From positions 1 through 6,575 of the forward strand of contig CALHWA010000168.1 in the NCBI GenBank assembly GCA_938036845.1: DNA of 6,575 nt, in the 5' to 3' direction. The position numbers were made by a program, and so were the translations under genes. How positions within the stretch are numbered: position 1 is the first letter of the stretch; each line of letters opens with the position of its first letter. Below are positions 1 to 5,925 of this stretch, piece after piece. Origin of the DNA: an uncultured Candidatus Saccharibacteria bacterium (GTDB lineage: Bacteria > Patescibacteriota > Saccharimonadia > Saccharimonadales > Saccharimonadaceae). The notes below the pieces were generated by a model. It was not told where the DNA came from and did no database searches. It saw only the letters and a list, made by a program, of their open reading frames with translations.

Positions 1-239
1 TGCGTGGTTTGCTGGGTGGTACCTTGCTGGGTTTGCGTGGTGGTGTTTGCTCCATTTGACGGTGCGCCTGGCTGGTTACCACTGCCCGTCGGCTGCCCTG
101 CTTGGCCTGGTGGCGACATGTTTCCCTGGCTGGTTTGACCACCTATCATACCATGGCCACCAGGGCCACGTTGGCTCGATGTGCTGCGGCTATTGACCTG
201 CATACCACCAAGAAATCCAAGCGCTGCCGCCACGATCAC
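1..239 (-). pseudogene. Membrane helix plus Gly/Gln/Thr-rich segment, fragment open at left edge
   Basis: An open minus-strand frame without stops runs from about 239 to the left edge (about 79 codons). It begins with a hydrophobic stretch (VIVAAALGFLGGMQV), which looks like a single membrane helix or signal anchor. A long low-complexity tail rich in Gly, Gln, Ser, Thr, Pro and Asn follows (for example GNQPGAPSNGANTTTQTQQG). Such a tail is typical of a flexible extracellular linker after an anchor. The frame has only five codons between a TGA and the helix (RHHGG). A GTG at 239 could serve as start but has no ribosome binding site. The stretch follows directly on the histidine-kinase fragment in another frame, so it is probably the 5'-truncated remainder of a separate gene joined by deletion. 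The coding signal is clear from composition; the function is unknown. Confidence 0.5.
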
Positions 240-550
240 GCCGCCGTGGTGTCGTCAATGGCAATCGACTTCGCTTGGGCAGGTGCCACCACTAAATTCA
301 TCGCTTCACTCACCACAGTTTGTAAAGCAACTGGCTGGAGCTGCACCACCGAGCGGTCGTGCCGAAGCAAGCCAAGCATTGTATTGGCTAGCATTTGCAA
401 CCGCGTCGCATCGGTCACATTCGCTTCTATCACGGCGCGGGCCTCAGCGAGGGTAAGCTTAGGATTGCGCAGCGCTACTTCGTTCGCGGTGCGTAGCGCG
501 GTCAGCGGCGTGCGCAGCTCATGCGCAGACTCTGCTCTAGGCCGATCACA
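236..550 (-). pseudogene. Sensor histidine kinase fragment (HisKA dimerization domain)
   Basis: The minus-strand frame, open from about 550 to the TGA at 238-236, contains a textbook H-box, HELRTPLTALR. The phospho-accepting His codon is at 523-521. The second dimerization helix follows (ARAVIEANVTDATRLQMLANTMLGLLR in outline), then the linker that normally leads into the ATP-binding domain (VSEAMNLVVAPAQAKSIAI). This is the HisKA domain of a two-component sensor kinase, where the histidine is autophosphorylated and phosphate passes to a response regulator. Everything before the H-box (sensor and HAMP regions) and the whole catalytic HATPase domain (N, G1, F and G2 boxes) are missing. No start codon with a ribosome binding site exists in this frame. 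It cannot be a working kinase and is best read as a remnant between two other fragments. Identification of the domain is secure; the cause of the truncation is inferred. Confidence 0.75.
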
Positions 551-624
551 TCATCTTCGCCATGCTCGTTGATCTGCTGCAAAACAAGCGCTTCGTCTGT
601 GGTGAGAGTTGGTTGCTGTGCCAT
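502..624 (-). pseudogene. Short 5' gene fragment with good RBS, possible helix-turn-helix N-terminus
   Basis: An ATG at 624 is preceded by AAGGAG (639-634) with a 9-base gap, so this looks like a genuine translation start. The product would be only 40 residues (MAQQPTLTTDEALVLQQINE, then GEDDVIGLEQSLRMSCARR) before a TGA at 504-502. The pattern of an acidic helix followed by a Gly-Glu-Asp turn and a second helix resembles the start of a winged-helix DNA-binding domain, but this is weak. From about 540 the frame overlaps the histidine-kinase frame, shifted by one. This suggests the original gene was fused to the kinase by a deletion near 525-545. It could instead be a real micropeptide, which I consider less likely. 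Confidence 0.4.
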
Positions 625-797
625 TGTCGTATACTCCTTGTTTATGGTTGTATCTGTAGTATGCACGACGTGGCTTAGGGCAGTCTTAAAAATTTGATTT
701 TTTGCTCCATTACGCTACACCTAGAGAATTAGAGGTGAAACATAACGGTATATTATAGCTTGCATACTGTGTTTTCTACCCCTGTTCATTCCTCTTA

Positions 798-812
798 TGC
801 TATACTAATCAT
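798..812 (+). promoter_or_regulatory. Extended -10 promoter for a leaderless Nudix mRNA
   Basis: TGC directly followed by TATACT (801-806) is an extended -10 element (TGn plus hexamer). It ends six bases before the ATG at 813, so transcription should start at or next to the A of the ATG. No Shine-Dalgarno sequence precedes this ATG, which agrees with a leaderless mRNA. No convincing -35 hexamer is found 16-18 bases upstream, as expected when the TG extension compensates. The same TGC-TATAmT form occurs on the other strand at 5727-5719. Confidence 0.55.
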
Positions 813-1313
813 ATGAATCCGCTTGCGATGATTGCCTACCAAACCAAAGACTATCCACGTCTGCCCGATGGAAGGATCGACTACACTGGCCAGCCCATCT
901 GCTTTGTTTTCAATTGCGTGGTATGCTACGGTGATGAGATTTTACTGGCGCGGCGGAGCCAGCAAGAGGTGGAGCAGCCGCGTATGCTCAATGGCGTCTC
1001 CGGCTTCATCGACCGAACCGATACGAGTATTACGGTACTGGCCGGGCAAGAATTGGCCGAGGAGCTAGGCATTGACCCGCGAGGGACCACTATCGTGGCG
1101 GCACAGCAGCCCCTGATGCAGATCGATGCAGCGCATAGCCGCCAGTGGTATGTGTATCCGGTGCTCGTTGAATGTGCGCAGCGCATAACGCCTCGGCTTA
1201 ATGTCGAAAATAGCGCAGCAGCGTGGTATCCACTCACCGAGATCAATGCTCTGCCGCTGCTACCGTTTTATCATGAGACGCTCCGCGCTGGCCTGGTAAT
1301 GCGCCACAAGTAG
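813..1313 (+). CDS. Nudix (NUDIX) family hydrolase
   Basis: This 166-residue protein has the size and layout of a single-domain Nudix hydrolase, an enzyme that cleaves a nucleoside diphosphate linked to another moiety with a divalent metal. The Nudix box runs over residues 64-87: GFIDRTD, a short loop, then QELAEELGI. It keeps the metal-binding E80, E83 and E84 and the closing Gly-Ile. It departs from the consensus at two points: the usual Arg before the first catalytic Glu is Gln79, and the loop is one residue longer than normal. Upstream strands (CFVFNCVVCYGDEILLARRS) fit the fold. The substrate cannot be read from the sequence. The ATG at 813 is chosen because the -10 element lies just before it; there is no ribosome binding site, so translation is probably leaderless. 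It ends with TAG and a TAA four codons later. Its last 54 bases overlap the convergent glycosyltransferase. Confidence 0.85.
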   Translation: MNPLAMIAYQTKDYPRLPDGRIDYTGQPICFVFNCVVCYGDEILLARRSQQEVEQPRMLNGVSGFIDRTDTSITVLAGQELAEELGIDPRGTTIVAAQQPLMQIDAAHSRQWYVYPVLVECAQRITPRLNVENSAAAWYPLTEINALPLLPFYHETLRAGLVMRHK

Positions 1314-2050
1314 GCTTTGCATTAATTGAGATAACAGAAATAATAGAGAGCCAGACCCAAAGGCTGGCTCCTCGTGGATGGTATAACCAGCGTACTCTGC
1401 CTTGACGAGCAGCTCGGTATCAAAAAACCAGCCAGTATCCTTGATGCAAGGCAGAATCTTGCGTGCCGCATCGCGCCGAATCGCCTTGAAACCGCACTGG
1501 GCGTCGACAAATTTCGTCTTCATCGTCCGGCGAATAATCCAGTTGTAACAACGCGAGATAGTGTCACGCTTGAAGCCGCGAGTTGTACGCGACTGCTTCA
1601 TCAAGCGCGAGCCCGTCGCCACAGCTGCCTCACCCATAATCAGCGGGGTGATCATTGACACGAAGCTGTCTAAATTGGTAGAGAGGTCGATATCCATATA
1701 GGCCAGAATATCGGCCGAGCTCTGTAGCCACGCTTGCTTGAGAGCCCGGCCACGGCCTTTCTCGGCAAGCTGAGTGAGCTGTACCTCGGGGTAGCGCAGC
1801 GCCAATTGGTGCGCCGCCTCTGCCGTGCCGTCTGTACTACCATTGTCGGCAATGATAATGCGCCAGCGATGAGACACATGTTGTGATAAAACGCGTGCAA
1901 CGTGCTCACCGAGCGCGCAATAACATGCGCCTCATTAAGCACTGGCAGCACAATATCGATACTAAGCGTCCGCGGATTAAGCGCCCGCAGCACCGGCGCA
2001 GCAGGCGTCTCTACCGCTCCGGCTGATTGAGTCATGGTTGCTGTTTTCAT
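1260..2050 (-). pseudogene. GT2 glycosyltransferase, polyprenol-phosphate sugar transferase type, frameshifted
   Basis: Together the two frames encode one family 2 glycosyltransferase of about 263 residues. Residues 1-54 start at the ATG at 2050 and carry the first GT-A strand (IDIVLPVLNEAHVI). The rest is in another frame from about 1890 and carries IIIADNGSTDGT (nucleotide-sugar binding), the metal-binding DID in AYMDIDLSTN, a GSRL turn, VDAQCGFKAIRRD and GWFFDTELLVKAEYAGY. This set of motifs is that of dolichol/undecaprenyl-phosphate mannose or glucose synthases, which load a sugar onto a lipid carrier at the inner membrane face. No C-terminal membrane helices are present. The break lies in TTTT (plus-strand AAAA at 1888-1891); one more T restores HAFLSQHVSHRW, the expected continuous reading. 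After IHEEP the sequence no longer fits the family, so the C-terminus may be replaced or truncated. No clear ribosome binding site precedes the ATG; a weak -10 (CACAAT, 2063-2058) would again give a leaderless mRNA. Confidence 0.8.
1348..1370. terminator. Hairpin inside the convergent 3' ends, possible terminator
   Basis: GAGCCAG (1348-1354) and CTGGCTC (1364-1370) form a perfect 7-bp stem. Two more GC pairs are possible across a one-base bulge, leaving a 4-base loop. Read on the minus strand, the stem is followed by the T-rich TCTATTATTTCTG, as in an intrinsic terminator. On that strand it lies within the last part of the glycosyltransferase frame, before the TAG. Read on the plus strand it lies 35 bases after the Nudix stop but lacks a T tract. 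Confidence 0.35.
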
Positions 2051-2062
2051 GTGTGGTATTGT

Positions 2063-2101
2063 GCAGGAGAGAGATGAAAGCTAGCTTAAAGTGACTCCTG
2101 C
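2063..2101. repeat. Near-concentric inverted repeats upstream of the glycosyltransferase
   Basis: GCAGGAG (2063-2069) is the reverse complement of CTCCTGC (2095-2101). Almost exactly between them sits the 10-bp perfect palindrome AAGCTAGCTT (2078-2087). The structure lies just upstream of the ATG at 2050 and could be an operator or a leader hairpin. The function is not known; symmetry is the only evidence. Confidence 0.35.
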
Positions 2102-2170
2102 TGAGGCGCCGTGCTCGTATCAGCCCATTTATTATTTCTCGCTTCTTATTCTTCCTCTAGGAAATTATGA

Positions 2171-2227
2171 AGGCTAGTATTCCGCCTAAGCACTAATATT
2201 GACAAAGTCAACCAAACTATCTAGCCT
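2171..2227. repeat. Nested inverted repeats downstream of the lipase/RTX gene
   Basis: AGGCTAG (2171-2177) is the reverse complement of CTAGCCT (2221-2227). Between them lies TTGACaaaGTCAA (2199-2211), a perfect 5-bp inverted repeat with a 3-base centre. The whole is AT-rich and lies 75-130 bases beyond the lipase/RTX stop codon. No T tract follows, so it is not a typical intrinsic terminator. A regulator binding site or processed RNA hairpin is possible. Confidence 0.3.
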
Positions 2228-2235
2228 ACCAAGAT

Positions 2236-2262
2236 AAAGGTAATAAAGGTAATAAACCTAAT
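2236..2262 (+). repeat. Three tandem 9-bp repeats
   Basis: AAAGGTAAT occurs twice in direct tandem (2236-2244 and 2245-2253), followed by the variant AAACCTAAT (2254-2262), which differs at two bases. The array lies in the non-coding stretch between the glycosyltransferase and the lipase/RTX stop codon. It could be an iteron-like protein-binding array or simple slippage. Confidence 0.5.
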
Positions 2263-2301
2263 ACAGCAGGAGATATATGGAACCAAGACAGAGGTTACAC
2301 G

Positions 2302-4926
2302 CTATTCACTCGTGCGTTCTGCGAGCATTTGTGCAATCATCTCCGGTGTCCATACCGTACCATCAGCAAAAACCACTTTTTCGATCTGCTGGCTTGTGCT
2401 CTCATGCAGCCCGTCGTATGAGTACGAGCCAAAATATCCTTGGATAATGATTTTATCACCTGTACCCGTGATAGCAAGCTCGAGACTTTCATATGATGAA
2501 AGATGGATACGTCGAACAGTCACATCACGCGGATTAATGCCTTCGCCAAACTGCAGTGTGTCAACGCCGTCATCATCACTTATCGTGTCAACACCATCCC
2601 CTCGCTTGAAGGTATAGATATCGTTGCCACCTGCACCATACAACACATCATTACCCTGCCCACCAGTCAGCATATCATTTTTCTCACCACCAATGAGGCT
2701 GTCATCACCGTCGTCCCCATAGAGCACATTTGCGTCTTGCCTCGCGCCACGCACCGTGTCGTTACCAGCTCCACTATGTACCGTGATACCATCATCATCA
2801 AAGGCGTCAATAGAATCATCGTCAGCTGTTCCTTGTAAGTTATACGTCATGGTGCGGATTGCCTGCTCATCCCACACGGTGCCATCTGCAAAAACAAAGC
2901 GCTCGACACGATGACCCGGTACGGGACGGTTCCGTCCTGCCCAGTCACTCGAACCATAATAGTCTTTGATGCGAATACTACCAGAGCCTTTTATATCTAA
3001 GACAAGATCATAATCATTGCCTGGCGCGCCATACGGGCGACTCTCATAGCGTGCCGTTACATCGCTCGGCACGATACCCGCACCAAACCGTACAGTGTCA
3101 ACGCCACCAAAGTCGCTAATCGTGTCATTACCATCACCGCGGTTATAGATATATGTATCGTTCCCAAATTGAGAGTTGATCCGGTCATCACCTGCGCCGC
3201 CAACAATCAACCCGGAACCATTTATTCCATCATCACCTGCGCCGCCATAGAGCTTATTAGAATCACCTTCTGAACCGTTAAGGTTGTCGTCGCCAGCACC
3301 ACCAAAAATTGTATCACTACCACCATCACCATATAGAGAGTCATCACCATCACCGCCAAAAATCATATCATTACCACCTTTGCCCATGATAGTGTCATTC
3401 CCTGCATCACCCATCAATGTATCATCAGAATTCGTTCCTGTTACGTAATCATTCCCTTCTCGGCCCTCGACATAGACCGCACGCTTCGTCACGCCATAGT
3501 CTGGGACGTGATCATAACCATCAATAGAATCATCTGCTGCTGTACCAACGACATGCGCACTTGCACCAAAGACCATCTGCAGCCAACGTGTCATCGCATC
3601 AGGTGTCTCTACTATAGCAGCAAGTGTATCGCGCGTTATTTTGGCTGCACCACTCAGTGCACTCAGCACGGCAATGTCGAGACGGAGCGAAGTTGTCCAT
3701 TGCGTAGCCACAGCAAGTTGTGTCATCAGCACATGAGCAAAGGCATCGGCTTGCTCACCCATAATCCGGCTTGTTTCATATACACTAGAGGCAAGGACAT
3801 TCACCTCATCACGAATCACCTGTGCTACATCGACTATGATCTTCTTACCGCTTTCAGCGACAGAGAGCGTTATTCGCACAAGCTCTTCAGCTGTAGCACT
3901 TGGAATCTCAACAACGATGAAATGAACACCATTAGCAATACCGGTATATACTTCCAGTGTCGTACGAAGTGCGCCGGCCAATGTATTCGTGATGGAGTCT
4001 CCCTGCGGTACAGTGGCTGCTAGCGTACCATCATCAGTTAATAAACTACTTGGACGATGTGCATCGAAAGCTAGCTCTTGGCTAGTGCGATTCACTGCAT
4101 ACCCGAGCGATGCTATGCTTGCAGCTGCCATCCACCCCATAGCTGAGGCATGCTCGCCATTGCGTGCCGCCACAGCAATGGCACCCTGCGCATACTGCAA
4201 TATTGCCATATAGTCACGGTCCTTCTTACGCAGCTCATCACTGTTCATATCCTTAATGCACACTGTGCGGCCCAGCTGCACGCCATACATACCAATGATA
4301 TCGTGCTCATTGGTGTAGTCCGTTACTGAGGTGTCATAGTCCCGCGGGTTGACATTCTTCAGCACTTGGCCAATCCCTACCGCGTCGAAGGTGACTGTCT
4401 TATGTGCACCACCAGTTTTATACACCATATACTGCGCCAGTCCACCACTGAGTGAATGGCCAGTGAAGCTCTTGGTGCCTACATGAACACCGCCACCAAC
4501 TTTCTTGATCGTCTCGGTATAGAAGGTGTAGGCATCATGGAATTGGTTCAGCCCATCCTATACAAAAACATTCCCACTCGATGCAATCGCAATATCCGAC
4601 TCAATATCTTTCATCGCCTCCCAGATATTCTTATCAATATCTGTCCCGCGGTAGGCAAAGACAATGTCCTTGGTGGCTGGATCTTGCACAGCAATAGCCG
4701 ACATACCAGATGGAGTAGTTGTGGCGTTAATGAGGTGCCAGGATGCAAGGGAGGAGAGGGGTTTGAGTTCAAGAGCAGAAAAGTTTATCTCTTTACTACT
4801 AACCTTATTCTGTATAGTCGAAATTGTTTCACCTTCATATTGCCTTATCCCCTCAAAATATACAAGCGAGCTTAAGGCTAGATATTGCTCAGCCTTTAAT
4901 GGCTGATTTGTATTAATAGCGTTCAT
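2302..4926 (-). pseudogene. Lipase fused to RTX calcium-binding repeats, interrupted by an in-frame TAG
   Basis: One continuous frame of 875 codons is broken only by a TAG at codon 123 (4560-4558). Residues 1-245 form an alpha/beta-hydrolase of the lipase class 3/DUF2974 kind. AYRGTD (91-96) fits the oxyanion region, GHSLSGGLA holds the nucleophile Ser158, and NEHDIIG holds a likely acid Asp209. Residues 250-455 are mostly helical and unassigned. Residues 461-874 hold two modules of GGxGxDxLx-type calcium-binding nonapeptides, each ending in a haemolysin-related domain with FADGTVW. Such proteins are usually exported by type I secretion and fold outside the cell on binding calcium, so an extracellular lipid-degrading enzyme is inferred. 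The start at 4926 is favoured over ATGs at 4971 and 4956: AAGGAAGGGG lies 6 bases upstream, and the N-terminus then matches the truncated copy at 5923. It overlaps the upstream membrane-protein gene by 14 bases. Because the reading frame is intact on both sides, the TAG is either recent, suppressed or a sequencing error. Confidence 0.8.
2305..3546 (-). repeat. Two RTX modules (internal duplication) in the lipase C-terminal half
   Basis: Module A (3546 to about 2833, residues 461-698) and module B (2832-2305, residues 699-874) share one plan. Each begins with GTAxDDSID, continues with calcium-binding nonapeptides such as GGAGDDNLN and GDDGDDSLI, and passes through NDxYxxxRGDGxDTISD. Each then reads GVDTxxFGxGIxPxDVT and ends with VFADGTVW plus a short helix. 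Module A has about twice as many nonapeptides as B. This is an ancient tandem duplication of an RTX plus haemolysin-related unit. The last residues are hydrophobic and acidic (MIAQMLAERTSE), plausible as a type I secretion signal. Confidence 0.85.
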
Positions 4927-5677
4927 CTGACACCCCTTCCTTTCTAAAGCATTCATTGGCTTGTTTTTCATCTAATAGACGCGTACCTTCTACCTGTATA
5001 TTACACACTATGTCTGTGTCCATCTTCGTATCATGTATGCTGTAATGTATAATACGGTAGCCAACTTTTTGCTGATTGATATATCTAATGAGGCTCATGA
5101 GATAGTACCGATCCCGATTATCGACAGCCAATTGATTTGTATTACGATTAACACTTATTATGTAGTGAATATCTTTTCCATAAGACGCTATCGCTTCTTC
5201 GTATGTTTTAGGTGTACCGCTCAGCGACTGTGCTCTATTGTCTGTAAGACTGACAGTGATGTCGGTCTGCGCCCATGAGTTATTTATGATATGATCCTTT
5301 ATTAACTTATCATTCTGAGAGCGAGACCATATTACACCTGGATAGTTATCTTGATTGCCATTCGATGAGGTGTTTACAGAAAATCGTATATGAGGATCCC
5401 GTATAGGGTAAGCATTGGCAGCTAGTACTCCCTCTACGCCGAGACCACTGCTCTTCCGCTCTGGTTTCTCAACGATGAATTCCTCATTATATTTGTTTTG
5501 TAAATAAGTTTTCATTGTTGCTTGAGCTTGATTTGCCTCAATATCGGCCTTGAGATAGAATCCACCAACAAGGAGAAACATAACAGCTGTTGGAATAATG
5601 ATGACATAGAGAATACTACGGAGAAGAATGGTGCGGAAGCTTAGTTTGGTGTTATTATTTAGTTCCTTCTTGGACAT
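4913..5677 (-). CDS. Single-pass membrane-anchored protein, lipase-associated, family not recognised
   Basis: I do not recognise this 254-residue protein. A short basic, Asn-rich N-terminus is followed by a hydrophobic helix at about residues 16-42, predicting an anchor with the C-terminal domain outside the membrane. Next come an AxQAQ linker, YLQNKYNEEF, and a mixed alpha/beta domain with two cysteines near the end (Cys225 and Cys243, spaced C-x17-C) that could form a disulfide. The partial protein at 5926-6575 has the same plan and is a paralogue. The ATG at 5677 is chosen because GGGAG lies 8 bases upstream; a TTG at 5695 touches its own AGGAG and is unlikely. A promoter lies at 5727-5719. 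The gene ends inside the lipase start (14-base overlap), which implies coupled translation. Gene order suggests an immunity, foldase or tethering role for the lipase, but no motif proves this. Confidence 0.75.
   Translation of the reverse strand: MSKKELNNNTKLSFRTILLRSILYVIIIPTAVMFLLVGGFYLKADIEANQAQATMKTYLQNKYNEEFIVEKPERKSSGLGVEGVLAANAYPIRDPHIRFSVNTSSNGNQDNYPGVIWSRSQNDKLIKDHIINNSWAQTDITVSLTDNRAQSLSGTPKTYEEAIASYGKDIHYIISVNRNTNQLAVDNRDRYYLMSLIRYINQQKVGYRIIHYSIHDTKMDTDIVCNIQVEGTRLLDEKQANECFRKEGVSDERY
4933..4942 (-). promoter_or_regulatory. Ribosome binding site deciding the lipase start
   Basis: AAGGAAGGGG ends six bases before the ATG at 4926, inside the last codons of the membrane-protein gene. 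The alternative ATGs at 4956 and 4971 have no comparable purine run at the right distance. The position fits translational coupling between the two genes. Confidence 0.6.
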
Positions 5678-5718
5678 ATTCTCTTCTCCCAACAACTCCT
5701 ATTTTTGGCTACGCGACT

Positions 5719-5727
5719 ATTATAGCA
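5719..5727 (-). promoter_or_regulatory. Extended -10 promoter of the second membrane-protein/lipase pair
   Basis: On the minus strand TGC is followed by the perfect hexamer TATAAT (5724-5719). Transcription should start near 5712, leaving a leader of about 35 bases before the ATG at 5677. No good -35 hexamer is present; instead an inverted repeat occupies that region (5732-5756). The promoter should serve both the membrane protein and the lipase/RTX gene. Confidence 0.65.
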
Positions 5728-5731
5728 CAAA

Positions 5732-5756
5732 TGCAGAACTATTGAGTTATTCTGCA
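5732..5756. promoter_or_regulatory. Inverted repeat over the -35 region, candidate operator or terminator
   Basis: TGCAGAA (5732-5738) and TTCTGCA (5750-5756) form a perfect 7-bp inverted repeat around an 11-base spacer. The right arm overlaps the last codons of the truncated lipase ORF, and the left arm sits five bases from the TG of the extended -10. This position suits a repressor site. As RNA it could also form a stem ending transcription of the upstream pair, but it has no T tract. Confidence 0.4.
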
Positions 5757-5923
5757 AGTTGTAGCGTTGATGAGTTGTCAAGGTATGAGAGAGGTTTAAG
5801 CTCAAGACGGTTGTTTTTAGGCACTTTCTTAATGATTTCTTTTAAAGATTTGTTGATATCATTATCAGAAAACGGCTCATATGCCAATGAGCTCAAAGTT
5901 AAAAACTGTTCGTCTTTTACCAT
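5747..5923 (-). pseudogene. Truncated second lipase copy (N-terminal 58 residues)
   Basis: The ATG at 5923 has a near-perfect ribosome binding site (GGGAGGA at 5937-5931, 7 bases away) and begins two bases after the stop of the upstream membrane-protein gene. The product matches the N-terminus of the lipase at 4926: DEQFLTLSSLAYE against AEQYLALSSLVYFE, then LELKPLSYL against LELKPLSSL at similar spacing. It stops at a TAA right after this, before the oxyanion and nucleophile motifs, so it cannot be an enzyme. It looks like the surviving 5' end of a second lipase gene whose body was lost by deletion. It may still be translated, and a retained role such as binding the partner protein cannot be excluded. 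Confidence 0.7.
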
Positions 5924-5925
5924 GG

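Noticed and set aside
102..572. Plus-strand ORF of 156 codons
   Set aside because: It is antisense to the kinase H-box and to the low-complexity tail, whose minus-strand readings make sense as protein.
2268..2279. AGGAG followed by ATG on the plus strand
   Set aside because: The spacing is only four bases, and the reading runs into the antisense of the RTX gene with no recognisable product.
2590..3480. Repetitive DNA resembling a CRISPR or minisatellite array
   Set aside because: The periodicity is 27 bases and is explained by the RTX nonapeptides; there are no unique spacers.
3508..4023. Plus-strand ORF of 171 codons
   Set aside because: It is the antisense of the helical and RTX parts of the lipase gene, Cys/His-rich as such shadows are, and has no ribosome binding site.
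4426..4428. ATG as start of a separate 708-residue RTX protein
   Set aside because: It has no ribosome binding site and lies just after the nucleophile motif of the lipase; the frame continues upstream to the TAG and beyond with clear homology.
2302..4926. Recoding of TAG as a sense codon in the whole genome
   Set aside because: The Nudix, glycosyltransferase, lipase and right-hand membrane-protein frames all end in TAG at sensible places, so TAG acts as stop.
5693..5695. TTG start adding six residues to the membrane protein
   Set aside because: Its AGGAG touches the codon, whereas the ATG at 5677 has well-placed GGGAG.
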